Positions 9,142 through 19,025 are shown, counted from the first letter of the stretch. The stretch is DNA of 64,000 bases from Thermasporomyces sp040195635 (GCF_040195635.1 NZ_JBEFTX010000001.1:806001-870000), one strand, 5' to 3'. Numbers and translations: made by a program. The notes: generated by a model from the sequence alone, not told the origin.

Positions 9142-11091
9142 TCAGGTCAGGCATCGGTCCTTTGCCGTCACAGCCTGGCGCATGCGTTCGAGAGCCGGTG
9201 GTTCAGGGGGGCCGAGGAGCTGCTCGCGCAACGCCGTCCGCTCGTCGACGGCCGGATCGGCGCTGCCCCGCCCGGCGGCGAGCAGGCTGGCCAGCCCGTG
9301 CCCGTCGGGGTCGACGAGGTAGCCCCCACGGCTCGAAGGGTAGCGCCCGACGAACTCCGCGCCAGAGAGGCCCGCAGGGTTGGTGACGGCGTAGGGGCGT
9401 CCGCTGGCCAGGAAGTCGGTGATGAGGCTCGAGACGTCGCTCAGGAGGACGTCGGCAGCGGCAAAGCAGGCCTGGACGCTGAAGTGGGGACCCGGCGCCA
9501 CCACGTGGCCACGGTGTACCGGCTCGGGGGTGCTTTCCGGTGCGTCCGCTGCGTACGGCAGGGCGGGCGTGTACGGCGCGAGCTGTTTGGCGGCCCACAC
9601 CTCGAGGGCCGCCAGCTGTTCGGCGCGGGAGGTGAGCACCGGCGAGCGGGCCACCTCCAGGTCGTCGCGTGCATGGGCGTACGCCTCCGCGGGAGCGACG
9701 GGCGCCGGCACCTCCTGCGCCCCCAGGAGGTCGAGGATCTCCCGATGGGCGCGCACGACGGCCGGGTCGCGGGTGCCAGCGAGCGGATGGGGCCGGTAGA
9801 TGATGCGGACGTCGGGCTCGGCGAGGAGCAGCTGGACGAGAGTGGCTCCGCACGAGCCGAGCGAGCTCTGGTGCGGCTCGTCGCCGTAGCCCTCCCAGGT
9901 CGGTGCGTAGACCACGGTCAGCTGGTCGGGCTGCACCTCACGATGAGTGGTGACGAGGGCGTCGAGCTGCGGGCGTCCGATCTCGAGCACCCGGGAGTCG
10001 TCGATGTCCAGGCCGGCGGTGCGGAACCGTTCCCTGCCGCCGGGACCCGCCACCCAGATCTCGTCGTACGCCTTGAGGAACGGGTTGGTCGTCACCGCCT
10101 TGTCGCTGTCGCCGTGCCCGATGAAGACATGGCGGACCCCCTTGCGCCGCAACAGGTGCAGGTTGTTCGCGGAGTGGGCGACGTACATCGCGACGCGTAG
10201 CTGCGGTAGCGGCTGGCCCATCAGCACCGTTCCGTGTTCGATGCAGAGCACAGGTATCCGGGTGGGGCCGAGCGCCCGCAGGCTCTCCCGGTCACGGAGG
10301 ATCAGCAGAGCCGGGACGTCCAGGCGCTCGAGGGTCTCCACCCACATCTCGAGCTGGTAGAGGGTCTGCGGAGCTCCGCCGAAGTAGAGCGCCACCTCCG
10401 GAGCAACCTTGTCCAGCGCCCGGTTGACCGCCGCCTCCAGCCGCGGTTTCGTCACGCGCCGCATGGCGAGCGCCGAAAACCCCAGGAGTCCGGTCGCCAC
10501 CGCAACGAGGGTGACCGCCAGCACCGCGCCGACGAGGAGCAGCGGATACGCACCGGAAAGCAGGCCGAGCGCGGCTCCGGCCGCGAGCAGGACGTCGGGG
10601 CAGCCCAGCGACAGCGGAAGGTACTGCCCGACCACGGGGTGCGGAGCGCTCGGGATCTCGACCGGGGCGAGCGACAGCCCGCGGGTCACGACCGGCATCC
10701 TGCGCTGGCGGTGGACGAGCTCGGACAACGCCATGCCGCCCGCCCGCAGCGTCACCACTGCCAACACGCCCGCGACCGCCGTCACGAACCAGCCGGACGG
10801 CGAGTCGGACCGGGCCAGGAGGACGACCACGGACAACCCGTAGAGCAGGCCCCGCCACGGCGCGCCCGCGCCGACCCGACCGGCGGCCCAGGCGAGGAAC
10901 GGTGCCCGCCACCCGACCGCGACCTCCAACGCGGTGACCAGCAGCGCGGCCGGAAGAAAGGCGACCGGCAAGGGCACCAGGGCGGCCACGACGAGGACGG
11001 CGTACGCGGCGCCGAGTCCGGCGGCCAGCCCGATGCTGGTCCGGTCGAGCCTCGGCGAGGGGACTCGTTCGGTGACCTGGATGGTCTGCAC
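9142..11091 (-). CDS. TagB/TagF-like polyol-phosphate transferase
   Basis: A paralogue of the 6957-9059 gene, 649 residues from the GTG at 11091. N-terminal hydrophobic helices are followed by a polyol-phosphate transferase domain with HVFIGHGDSDKAVTTNPFLKAYDEIWVAGPGGRERF, RVLEIGRPQLDAL, and near the end DVLLSDVSSLITDFLASGRPYAV. The frame stays open to 11550 but overlaps the upstream gene and loses coding character there. The GTG lies 19 bases after the upstream stop codon, consistent with one operon. The catalytic domain resembles its neighbour, while the membrane parts differ. Two copies suggest a primer enzyme and a polymerase, or two different polymers. Confidence 0.83.
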   Translation of the reverse strand: MQTIQVTERVPSPRLDRTSIGLAAGLGAAYAVLVVAALVPLPVAFLPAALLVTALEVAVGWRAPFLAWAAGRVGAGAPWRGLLYGLSVVVLLARSDSPSGWFVTAVAGVLAVVTLRAGGMALSELVHRQRRMPVVTRGLSLAPVEIPSAPHPVVGQYLPLSLGCPDVLLAAGAALGLLSGAYPLLLVGAVLAVTLVAVATGLLGFSALAMRRVTKPRLEAAVNRALDKVAPEVALYFGGAPQTLYQLEMWVETLERLDVPALLILRDRESLRALGPTRIPVLCIEHGTVLMGQPLPQLRVAMYVAHSANNLHLLRRKGVRHVFIGHGDSDKAVTTNPFLKAYDEIWVAGPGGRERFRTAGLDIDDSRVLEIGRPQLDALVTTHREVQPDQLTVVYAPTWEGYGDEPHQSSLGSCGATLVQLLLAEPDVRIIYRPHPLAGTRDPAVVRAHREILDLLGAQEVPAPVAPAEAYAHARDDLEVARSPVLTSRAEQLAALEVWAAKQLAPYTPALPYAADAPESTPEPVHRGHVVAPGPHFSVQACFAAADVLLSDVSSLITDFLASGRPYAVTNPAGLSGAEFVGRYPSSRGGYLVDPDGHGLASLLAAGRGSADPAVDERTALREQLLGPPEPPALERMRQAVTAKDRCLT

Positions 11092-11110
11092 GGTTAGCCG
11101 ACCGATCCAG

Positions 11111-12688
11111 TCATCCGCGGTAGTCGGCGGAGTCGAGGGTGTCGCCGCCCGCGGCCGCACCCTCCACGTGGTCGAGGGCGTCGGTGATCGGCTGGGTCGG
11201 GTCGCTGTCGCCGTGCTCGCCCGGCGGCGTCGTGACCGGACCAGGTACGGGTTCGAGGCGTACGTCGACGACGTGACCGGTCTGCTCGGACAGCAGGACG
11301 TCGAGGGAGGCGAGGCCGACGTCGCGGGCTGGGAGCAGCGTGCCCGGCGGCTCCTCGCCGAACGCCCGGGTGCGCATCGGCGTCTGGGTGCGTTCGGGAT
11401 TGACGCAGTTGACCCGGATCCCGTCGGCTGCCCATTCGTCGGCGAGCGCCTGGGTGAGGTTGACGACCGCCGCCTTCGTCGAGGAGTACAGGCTGTAGCC
11501 CGCCCGCCCGCGGGTGTACGAGCTCGACGTGAAGAGCAGCAGGTGACCACTGGACTCGGCGAGGTAGCGGTGCGCCGCCCGGGCGACGTAGACCGGCCCG
11601 AGCAGGTTGACCTGCAGGCTGTCGGTGATGACGTCGTCGGGGCAGTCGGCGAGGGCGGCGGTGTGCAGGACCCCCGCCGTCACCGCCACGAAGTCGATCC
11701 GGCCCGTCTCCTCGTACGCCTTCTCCAACGCCGCCCGCACATGTTCGGGTTCTTCGACATGGGTGCCGGTCGCGGACCTGCTGAAGCTGTAGACCGTGGC
11801 CCCGAGTTCCCTGGCCGCGTCACCGATCTCGGCACCGATGCCGTAGCTGCCGCCGAAGACGACGAGGGTCCTCCCTTGGAGGAGTGCGCTCGCCTGGTCG
11901 GTCGACAGGGCACTCGGCGGGGTGTGCGAACCCAGCCGGAACAGCTGGTCGGCGAGGAACACGTCGATCGGATACGTGACCTTCATGTTGCGTTCGGACC
12001 CCTCGACGACCGTGATGGGGACGTCGGGGAGGTAGCGCAGCACGACCGTGCAGTTGTCGGTGGGCGTGAACTGTGGATCCTTGGCCGCGAGTTCGTAGGC
12101 ACGGCGGATGGTCGAGAGCCGGAACGCCTGTGGGGTCTGTCCGCGCTGCAACCGGTCACGCTTGGGGATGTCGGTGATGATGCCGTCGTCCACGACGATG
12201 ATCGTGTCGGCCGACGGGATCGCCACGTCGACCGCGGCGAAGGTGTCGAGGGCCGTCACGCAGTCGGCGATGATGCGGTGGTCGAGCAGCGGGCGTACCG
12301 CGTCGTGGAACAGCATCTTGGCCTCGCCGTCCCCCGCGGCGGCGATCGCGAGCCGGCTCGTCTCGTCGCGACTCGAACCGCCGTCGAGGATCCGGGTGAC
12401 CTTGCGGAATCCCGCGTTACGGACGATCTTCTCGGCGTCCTCGGTCCAGCCGGGCAGCATCAGTACGAAGATCTCGTCGACGTCGGGTGAGGTCTCGAAC
12501 ACCTCCAGCGTGTGTTCGAGCAGGGGCTTTCCGGCCACCTTGAGCAGCTGCTTGGGCAGCCGGAGGCCCACCCGCTCGCCGGAGCCGCCGGCCAGGACCA
12601 CGGCGATGCTGCGCAGCGCGGACGCGGGTCTCTCGTTCCCGGCGCCGGGTGTCGGGTCGGGCCTCGTCTGGGGCACGGTTCTCGTCAC
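11111..12688 (-). CDS. bifunctional CDP-ribitol synthase (cytidylyltransferase-SDR fusion)
   Basis: A 525-residue fusion. The N-terminal half is an IspD-like cytidylyltransferase with AVVLAGGSGERVGLRLPKQ (29-47). The C-terminal half is a short-chain dehydrogenase with the nucleotide loop FGGSYGIG (278-285), NAD(P) segments and the catalytic YSSTK (401-405). This architecture is known from the Haemophilus influenzae capsule enzyme Acs1/Bcs1, which reduces ribulose 5-phosphate and activates ribitol 5-phosphate with CTP; separate TarJ and TarI do this in Staphylococcus and Bacillus. It would supply CDP-ribitol to the two TagB/TagF-like enzymes next to it. The start is a GTG at 12688 with a close GAAGGGAA. 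The family match is clear and the substrate is inferred. Confidence 0.85.
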   Translation of the reverse strand: MTRTVPQTRPDPTPGAGNERPASALRSIAVVLAGGSGERVGLRLPKQLLKVAGKPLLEHTLEVFETSPDVDEIFVLMLPGWTEDAEKIVRNAGFRKVTRILDGGSSRDETSRLAIAAAGDGEAKMLFHDAVRPLLDHRIIADCVTALDTFAAVDVAIPSADTIIVVDDGIITDIPKRDRLQRGQTPQAFRLSTIRRAYELAAKDPQFTPTDNCTVVLRYLPDVPITVVEGSERNMKVTYPIDVFLADQLFRLGSHTPPSALSTDQASALLQGRTLVVFGGSYGIGAEIGDAARELGATVYSFSRSATGTHVEEPEHVRAALEKAYEETGRIDFVAVTAGVLHTAALADCPDDVITDSLQVNLLGPVYVARAAHRYLAESSGHLLLFTSSSYTRGRAGYSLYSSTKAAVVNLTQALADEWAADGIRVNCVNPERTQTPMRTRAFGEEPPGTLLPARDVGLASLDVLLSEQTGHVVDVRLEPVPGPVTTPPGEHGDSDPTQPITDALDHVEGAAAGGDTLDSADYRG

Positions 12689-12794
12689 TTCCCTTCGTCG
12701 GTGTGCGTGCGATCCCAGGGATGGTAGTTGCCCACCCTGTGGGCGCTGTCACCTGCCGGACGCCGCCTGTGCCCGGTTTGTCACGGTCGTCCAC

Positions 12795-13829
12795 TCACGA
12801 GGTGTTGGTCTGAACTGCGGGACGCTCGGCGATGACGGTCCAGGCCTTCGGGTTGTAGGAGTGCTCGGCACCATAGTCGGCCGCGAGGAATGTCGGTATA
12901 TGTATGGCTCTGACTGTCGGAAACTTCACCTTCAGCAGCTCCTGGATCCTCCCCGCACTGAGCTCGTTCCAGTGGTAGGAGTCCTTCGGCCGGACGTTGT
13001 GCTCAGGCTTGTCGACCATGATGAAGAACGCGATGACGACGCCTTTCCGCGCGATCCGGATGGCCTCGTTCATCGCCTTGTGCATCGCGGGCAGCGAGAG
13101 GTGCTCGAAGATGTCGAAGGCGAGAACGTAGTCAACGCTGTCATCGGCATACGGCAAATCGAGGATGCTCCCGAGTTCGAACCGCACCGTTGCGCCGCGG
13201 GCGGGGAAACGCTGGCGGGCGTTGCGGATGTTGTCCTCGTTGAGGTCGACGCCGGTGTAGTCGAGGAACCGCGCGATGCCGTAGGCGTCGAGGAAACGGT
13301 AGTCGTTGGCCGATCCGCAGGCGAACTCCAGGACCCGGAGGGTGTCTGCCTCCCGGGCGGCGAGCGCCTTCGACCATTTCCTTTCGTAGGTGTCCTCCCG
13401 GTCGGCGATGACCGCGCAGACCTTCTTGACGGCGGCCCGCTTCTCCGGGTCGGTGTACTGGGACATCGCGACGCCGAGCTCCCCGGCGCGGCGCCGGAGG
13501 GCGGCATTGGCGTCCACGCAGAACACGAGTTCCTCGCGCATCATCGGCTCGAACTCCGAGCCGAACAGCTCGGTGAGAAGGAAGTGCCGCGCGAGAATGC
13601 TCTGCGCGTTGATCCGCGGATTCTGATATCCGCTGACGAGATAGTCATCGAGTGTCTCGGCGGGGAGCTTCGCCCAGCTGCGCCTGAGTTTCGCCGCCTC
13701 TGTCTGCCAGCGCCCACCGGCCAGGATGTCCCTCACCTGACGCCGCAGCGTACGCAGGGCGGGACGGGCCCATACGGGGACCCACCGCAACCAACGGGTC
13801 CGCACAACCGCCTTGTCCGCAACGCCCAT
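12795..13829 (-). CDS. class I SAM-dependent methyltransferase
   Basis: A 344-residue protein. The SAM-binding loop is VLEFACGSANDYRFLD (about 166-181), followed by DYTGVDLNEDNI (motif II) and VDYVLAFDIFEHL (motif IV), which is the Methyltransf_11/25 pattern. The first 150 residues form an N-terminal extension that I do not recognise. The ATG at 13829 has GGAAGGG upstream. It heads the minus-strand run of polymer genes and is divergent from rmlC. Methylation of a wall sugar or of a lipid-linked intermediate is plausible but not shown. Confidence 0.75.
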   Translation of the reverse strand: MGVADKAVVRTRWLRWVPVWARPALRTLRRQVRDILAGGRWQTEAAKLRRSWAKLPAETLDDYLVSGYQNPRINAQSILARHFLLTELFGSEFEPMMREELVFCVDANAALRRRAGELGVAMSQYTDPEKRAAVKKVCAVIADREDTYERKWSKALAAREADTLRVLEFACGSANDYRFLDAYGIARFLDYTGVDLNEDNIRNARQRFPARGATVRFELGSILDLPYADDSVDYVLAFDIFEHLSLPAMHKAMNEAIRIARKGVVIAFFIMVDKPEHNVRPKDSYHWNELSAGRIQELLKVKFPTVRAIHIPTFLAADYGAEHSYNPKAWTVIAERPAVQTNTS

Positions 13830-14047
13830 GCCGCACCCTTCCAGTCGGGTGATCGCGGAGTTCCCCGAGACATCCGATGATCAGAAGATGCTGTGACGGC
13901 GCTCCCGTCTTGAGGAAAAACACGGAATCTTACTCGACCGACGACCGGTTTGGGGAGATCCCTGACCCCACCGACGGCAGACGTCCGCCGTCGCAGGCCG
14001 TGACCGGAAAGGGCGGCGTCGCCAGCCGCTCGGTAGGGTCTGGGGCC

Positions 14048-14638
14048 ATGAAGACGTTGAGCATCGAAGGAGCCTGGGTGACCGAGCCGCCGGTCTTCCC
14101 CGACGACCGAGGCTCGTTCGTCGCGTGGTTCGCCTCCGACGAGTTCCAGCAGGCAGTCGGCCACCAGTTCGCGCTGCGGCAGGCCAACTGCTCAGTGTCA
14201 CGACGCGGTGTCCTGCGTGGCATTCACTACGCCGACGTTCCTCCCGGCCAGGCGAAGTTCGTCACCTGCGCCCGCGGCGCCCTCCTCGACGTGATCGTGG
14301 ACCTGCGGGTCGGCTCGCCGACATTCGGGCGTTCGGAGTTCGTCCGGCTCGACGAACAGACCGGGCGAGCCGTCTACCTGTCCGAAGGGCTCGGCCACGG
14401 GTTCCTCGCCCTCACCGACGACACGACGGCGATCTACCTGTGTTCGGAGGGCTACGCGCCCGGCCGCGAGCACGGCGTGCACCCCCTCGACCCCGACCTC
14501 GCCCTCGCGTGGCCCGACGACATCGAGCCTGTGCTGTCGGAGAAGGACGCCGCCGCTCCGACCCTGGCGCAGGCCGAACTGCAGGGGGCACTCCCGTCGT
14601 ACGCCGACTGCAAGGCATACCGTTCCTCGCTCACCTGA
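14048..14638 (+). CDS. rmlC: dTDP-4-dehydrorhamnose 3,5-epimerase
   Basis: RmlC converts dTDP-4-dehydro-6-deoxy-D-glucose to dTDP-4-dehydro-L-rhamnose, the third step of dTDP-L-rhamnose synthesis. The 196-residue protein has PPVFPDDRGSFVAWF near the start, the catalytic histidine in RGVLRGIHY (H60), and LSEGLGHGFLAL with HPLDPDLALAW further on, all family hallmarks; the length is typical. The ATG at 14048 begins where homology begins. The other three pathway genes lie 3.5 kb away on the opposite strand. The 218-base gap to the methyltransferase start must hold promoters for both directions. Confidence 0.9.
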   Translation: MKTLSIEGAWVTEPPVFPDDRGSFVAWFASDEFQQAVGHQFALRQANCSVSRRGVLRGIHYADVPPGQAKFVTCARGALLDVIVDLRVGSPTFGRSEFVRLDEQTGRAVYLSEGLGHGFLALTDDTTAIYLCSEGYAPGREHGVHPLDPDLALAWPDDIEPVLSEKDAAAPTLAQAELQGALPSYADCKAYRSSLT

Positions 14639-14780
14639 CAGAGCGGGGTCGGCGTACGCGTGAGAAACATGTCTGGTGGGGTAAAGGAAGGATGATCACG
14701 GTCTTGACCGGCCCCACCCGGGTCCAGTCGATCCACGACGCCGGGAAGACGTGGTTCACGAGGCTGACGAAGGAGTTCCC

Positions 14781-17015
14781 ATGACCGGGCTGGCATCGAA
14801 GCCCACCGACCGGTCACCGGCAGAGACGCCGGTGGAGTCGCCAGTAGAGACGCCGGATCCCGCAGACGTGAGCACGCAGGGATCCGGGGTGAAGGTCAGC
14901 GTCATCGTGCCGGTCTACAACCCAGGCCCCTATCTCGAGGACTGCATCAACTCGCTCCTGCGCCAGAGCCTGCCCTCGACCGAGTTCGAGGCGATCTTCG
15001 TCGACGACGGTTCGACCGACGACAGCCCTGCACGGCTCGACGCCCTTTCCGCCGCCCACCCCCACCTCCGGGTCATCCACCAGGAGAACTCCGGCTGGTC
15101 GGGCAAGCCGCGCAACGTCGGGATCGCCCACGCGCGGGGGGAGTACGTCTTCTTCGTCGACAACGACGACTGGCTGGGCGACGAGGCGCTGGAACGTATG
15201 TACGCCTTCGCGAAGGAGAACGGCTCCGACGTCGTCGTGGGGAAGATGGCGGGCAAGGGACGCGGAGTTCCGCGGGAGCTGTTCCGCAAGACCTACCCCC
15301 ACGCGACACTGTCCGACGCGCCGCTCATCGACAGCCTCACGCCACACAAGATGTTCCGCAAGGAGTTCCTCGACGAGCACGGTTTGCGCTTTCCCGAGGG
15401 GCGACGCCGGCTGGAGGACCACGTCTTCGTCACCGCCGCGTACTTCGCGGCGCGGACCGTGTCGGTGCTGAGCGACTACGTCTGCTACTACCACGTACGC
15501 CGTGACGACGCCTCCAACGCCGGTTTCCAGCGCCTCGAACACAAGGAGTACTTCGCCAATCTCCGCGAGGCCCTGGACATCGTGGAGGCCAACACCGAAC
15601 CAGGTCCGCTGCGCGACCGGCTCTACCGCCGGTGGTTCCGCCAGGAGATGCTCGAGCGACTCCGCGGCCGCCGCCTTCTGCACGCACCCGACGAGGACCG
15701 CAGGGCGCTCCTGGAGGAGATCCGGCTGGTCTGCAGTGAAAGGTTCGGACCGGGCGTCGCCGCAGGCCTTCCCGCCGCACAGCGGATCATCGGCAGCCTC
15801 GCCATGGCCGGTCGTCTCGATGCCCTGGTCCAGTTCGCCGAGTGGGAGGAGCGGATCCGGACCCACGCCAGACTCGACGACCTGGGCTGGCACGGTGGCA
15901 CGCTGCGGCTCGCCGTCACCGCGGAGCTCCGTGCCAACAGCGCACCGATGACGTTCACGCACCGTGGAGACCGCGACCTACTCCTCCCTCCGCTTCCTGC
16001 CGAGGCGCTGGAGGGCGTGGCCGAGGACGACCTCGACACCACGGACCGGCTGCCCATGGCGCGGCTCGACGTCATCCTCCGGGCCCGCGGCAACGCTGCC
16101 GAGTTCTTCGTTCCGGTGGCGTACTCCGGTGTCCGCAAGGCGGTCGACGAGTCGGCGACCGCGGCCGCCGCCGGACCGTCCAGTGGAGAGTTGGACGAGC
16201 AGTTCCGGCTGATCCTGCAAGGCGAGGCTGAGATCGACGTCTCGACCGTCGCCGGTTCCGGCGCCCTGGCAAGCGGTGTCTGGGACGTCACCGTCCGGCT
16301 CTCCGGCTTTGGCTGGGCGAAGGACACCCGGCTGGGTGCGGTCAGAGCCACCAAGGCGACCGAGAACTGCGTACCCGCGATCCTCGGCGACCCGCCCCGG
16401 ATCATCACGCCCCACTGGACGAACCACGCCAACCTGTCCCTCGACGTAGGCGACCATGCCATCACGCCTGGCCTGGAGCTCCTCGTGAAATCCAGACCAG
16501 TCGTGGCGGGGACACCTCCGGAGGCCACTCTCACCATTCCCTTGCGTGCCGTAGTCGCCGAGCCACGTTCCGACGCGGCGATCCGGCTGGTCCATGACGG
16601 CTCGGGCAAGGTCGCGGAGCTCAACGCCGAGCTCGCGCCCGCGGTCACCGACGGGACCGCCCACTCGGAGCTGTGCGCCCCGCTCATCGAGCAGCTGGAT
16701 CCCGGCCGTTACTCCGTGGCCGTTCGGCTCTTCCGCCCCGGCGCGAGCACAGCGTCGCGGGGAACGAAGAAAAAGAAGGCAAAGAACCGCGTGGCCGACG
16801 CCGACGGGTTCATCAGTCTCCCAGCCACGCTCACCGTGCCCACCAGGTCCCGCCCCCCGGTCGTCGACGTCCTGACCCGGTCCGGACCGGATGAGACGTT
16901 CGACGCGACCGCCGCGGCGCCGCCACCGGTGAGAGACCGGCTCGCGCGGAGAGGGCGTCGTCTTGCCCGGCGGATCCGCCGCCGCCTCGTCCGCCGGCCT
17001 GTCCGCCAGCGCTGA
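14781..17015 (+). CDS. GT2 glycosyltransferase, TarS-like
   Basis: A 744-residue paralogue of the 4724-6766 gene. The GT-A domain shows VSVIVPVYNPGPYLEDCINS, VDDGSTDDSPARL (about 75-87), QENSGWSGKPRNVGI and the metal site FVDNDDW (about 125-131). A poorly conserved 38-residue leader precedes it, and beta-rich accessory domains follow. The tail carries a poly-lysine patch and ends in an arginine-rich stretch that could bind acidic lipid or polymer. The ATG at 14781 has AAGGAG seven bases upstream; an earlier in-frame start at 14751 lacks one. It stands between rmlC and a convergent methyltransferase gene. It probably glycosylates the wall polymer; rhamnose is a possible donor but unproven. Confidence 0.85.
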   Translation: MTGLASKPTDRSPAETPVESPVETPDPADVSTQGSGVKVSVIVPVYNPGPYLEDCINSLLRQSLPSTEFEAIFVDDGSTDDSPARLDALSAAHPHLRVIHQENSGWSGKPRNVGIAHARGEYVFFVDNDDWLGDEALERMYAFAKENGSDVVVGKMAGKGRGVPRELFRKTYPHATLSDAPLIDSLTPHKMFRKEFLDEHGLRFPEGRRRLEDHVFVTAAYFAARTVSVLSDYVCYYHVRRDDASNAGFQRLEHKEYFANLREALDIVEANTEPGPLRDRLYRRWFRQEMLERLRGRRLLHAPDEDRRALLEEIRLVCSERFGPGVAAGLPAAQRIIGSLAMAGRLDALVQFAEWEERIRTHARLDDLGWHGGTLRLAVTAELRANSAPMTFTHRGDRDLLLPPLPAEALEGVAEDDLDTTDRLPMARLDVILRARGNAAEFFVPVAYSGVRKAVDESATAAAAGPSSGELDEQFRLILQGEAEIDVSTVAGSGALASGVWDVTVRLSGFGWAKDTRLGAVRATKATENCVPAILGDPPRIITPHWTNHANLSLDVGDHAITPGLELLVKSRPVVAGTPPEATLTIPLRAVVAEPRSDAAIRLVHDGSGKVAELNAELAPAVTDGTAHSELCAPLIEQLDPGRYSVAVRLFRPGASTASRGTKKKKAKNRVADADGFISLPATLTVPTRSRPPVVDVLTRSGPDETFDATAAAPPPVRDRLARRGRRLARRIRRRLVRRPVRQR

Positions 17016-17030
17016 ACGAAGCGCCTCTAC

Positions 17031-18092
17031 CTAGCGGAGCTTCTTCACCAACCGCGGAGCACCAGGTAGCCGGCGCAGGAACGGCGCACGCTTCGCCACC
17101 TTGCCGAACAGGTCACTCGGCCGCCGCGACACACGTCTCGGCGGCCTCGTGGCGCCCGCCTGCTTCGTCGCCGTGGCCGCATGCTGCGCGGTTGACCCGG
17201 CGCCGTTCCGGCTCTGGATGCCCGAGGCCTTCGCGGCGGCCTTCTGGCGGATGGCGGCGACCATCCGGTGCTCGCCTACCGACGCGGACTGGTCGACCTC
17301 ACAGTCGCGGCCGGCGGCCGGGTCGGGTAGCCAGTCGCAGAGCTGGGGACGCGACAGGTCGGCGAGATCGTGGTCGATCCCGGCAAGCAGCTGCTCGCGG
17401 CCGTACGACGGGTCGCCGACGTCGCGCGCGGCGACCAGCGCGGACCAGAACGGCGCCGACAGCAGCGCCTCCGGCGTCATCGCGCAGCTCCGTTCGACGA
17501 TCTCGGGCGGGATCTGCTGGGGGTCCTTGAGCAGGAACGTGTCCATGATCTCGTCGTAGTTGTCCGCGAGCACCGTGTTCGTGGGGTCGAGGCCCAGCAC
17601 CACCATCACTCCGGTCGGCCTCGTATCCATCACCGCCAGCCGGAGGTCAGGCCGGTAACGCTGCAGCACCGGGATCATCTTGTAGACGTCACCCGTCCAT
17701 GCGCCGGTGTGGCGGTTGCGCGCCGCCTCGTCGACATTGCGCGGCAGCTGGTCGTCGAAGACCACGACACTCGACCAGTCGGCGTACTTCTCGGTGTTGA
17801 TGAAGTCACGCAGGACGTATTCGAACAGGTGCATGCCGTCGATGAACGCCAGGTCGACCTTCGCCTCTCCCAGGTGCTCGAGCGGTTTCTCGCGGGCGAA
17901 GAAGTCGTCACTGGTCTCCCGGACCATGTGGAGGTCACACCGGAGTTCCTTCACCACCTTGAAGGCGGGGTCGACGGCGACCGTGGGAACGCGGGACAGG
18001 GTGAGACTCCGGCCGTCGTTGATGCCGATCTCGAAATACGTACGCGGCTGGTAGACCGCGTGCAGATTGCGCAGAAACCCGTGGCGGTGCAC
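17031..18092 (-). CDS. SAM methyltransferase-like protein of polysaccharide loci
   Basis: A 353-residue protein whose first 210 residues resemble class I methyltransferases of the Methyltransf_24 kind: TYFEIGINDGRSL (SAM loop, about 18-30), VDLAFIDGMHLFEYVLRDF and VVVFDDQLP. The C-terminal third is basic, with a tail rich in Lys, Arg and Ala that looks disordered. Such proteins are frequent in actinobacterial and cyanobacterial polysaccharide clusters, but the acceptor is unknown. The stop lies 15 bases from the stop of the convergent glycosyltransferase. It is separated by 81 bases from the end of rmlD and may form an operon with the rml genes upstream. Confidence 0.7.
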   Translation of the reverse strand: MHRHGFLRNLHAVYQPRTYFEIGINDGRSLTLSRVPTVAVDPAFKVVKELRCDLHMVRETSDDFFAREKPLEHLGEAKVDLAFIDGMHLFEYVLRDFINTEKYADWSSVVVFDDQLPRNVDEAARNRHTGAWTGDVYKMIPVLQRYRPDLRLAVMDTRPTGVMVVLGLDPTNTVLADNYDEIMDTFLLKDPQQIPPEIVERSCAMTPEALLSAPFWSALVAARDVGDPSYGREQLLAGIDHDLADLSRPQLCDWLPDPAAGRDCEVDQSASVGEHRMVAAIRQKAAAKASGIQSRNGAGSTAQHAATATKQAGATRPPRRVSRRPSDLFGKVAKRAPFLRRLPGAPRLVKKLR

Positions 18093-18173
18093 TTGCTCTC
18101 TCCTCGCCCAACTCGACGACTCACACGATAGGGGGACAGAGCCGGCGTCTTGGATCGACTCGCCCGCCGTGTT

Positions 18174-19025
18174 TCACACGATCGTCGCGAAGGCTGAGCG
18201 CAGAGCGGCCCTCCAGTGCCTGAGTGGGCCGACACCCAGTTCGGCCCACCTGGCGTGCCCGAGCACGCTGTAGGCAGGTCGAGGCGCCGGGCGCGGGAAC
18301 TTGTCGGTCGTCGTGGGGTGCACCCGCGCCGGATCAGATCCGAGCAGCTCGAACACGTCCTTGGCAAGATCGCACCAGGTTGCTTCCCCTGAGCTGGTGG
18401 CGTGAAACACGCCCGTCACCTCCGGGTTGGCGCCGACGAGTACCAGCCGCTCGGCGACGTCGGCGGTCCAGGTGGGCTGACCACGCTGGTCGGCTACGAC
18501 GTCGAGAGTGTCGCGTTGGCCCTCGAGCTTCGCCATGGTGCGGACGAAGTGTGAACCGTGCGCTCCGTAGAGCCATGCCGTGCGGACGACGACACCGCCG
18601 TCGGGGAGGGTTTCGAGCACGGCCTGTTCGCCGACCAGCTTCGTCCGGCCGTACGCCGTGCGCGGGTCGGGCTTGGCGTCTTCGGCGTACGGCTCGGTCG
18701 CGTCCCCTGCGAACACGTAGTCGGTGGAGACGTGCACCAGCCGGGCGTCGGTCGCGGCGGCGGCCTCGGCGAGTACCCGCGGGCCGATGCCGTTGACCAG
18801 CAGTGCGGCACCCTCGTGCGCTTCCGCGTCGTCGACCGCCGCCCAGGCGGCGCAGTTGACGACGACCTGCGGACGGTGCGCGGCGAACGCCGAGCGGACT
18901 GCCGCGGGGTCGGTGATGTCGAGGTCCCCTCGGGCGAGAGCGGTGACCTCTTCGCCGTCGGCCCGGAGTCGTGCGACGACGTCGTGGCCGAGCATTCCCG
19001 CGGCACCGGTGACGAGCCAGCGCAT
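18174..19025 (-). CDS. rmlD: dTDP-4-dehydrorhamnose reductase
   Basis: RmlD carries out the last step to dTDP-L-rhamnose by NAD(P)H-dependent reduction. The 283-residue protein has the Rossmann motif VTGAAGMLG (5-13), VVNCAAWAAVDDAE, VHVSTDYVFAGD and the catalytic YGRTK (125-129). The length is normal. Its ATG overlaps the last base of the rmlB stop codon, so the two are translationally coupled. The frame remains open further upstream within rmlB, but the coding signal starts at MRWLVTG. Confidence 0.92.
   Translation of the reverse strand: MRWLVTGAAGMLGHDVVARLRADGEEVTALARGDLDITDPAAVRSAFAAHRPQVVVNCAAWAAVDDAEAHEGAALLVNGIGPRVLAEAAAATDARLVHVSTDYVFAGDATEPYAEDAKPDPRTAYGRTKLVGEQAVLETLPDGGVVVRTAWLYGAHGSHFVRTMAKLEGQRDTLDVVADQRGQPTWTADVAERLVLVGANPEVTGVFHATSSGEATWCDLAKDVFELLGSDPARVHPTTTDKFPRPAPRPAYSVLGHARWAELGVGPLRHWRAALRSAFATIV

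Noticed and set aside
7149..9386. Open frame of 745 codons on the plus strand
   Set aside because: It is opposite the TagF-like genes and has biased antisense composition; the minus-strand frames carry conserved motifs.
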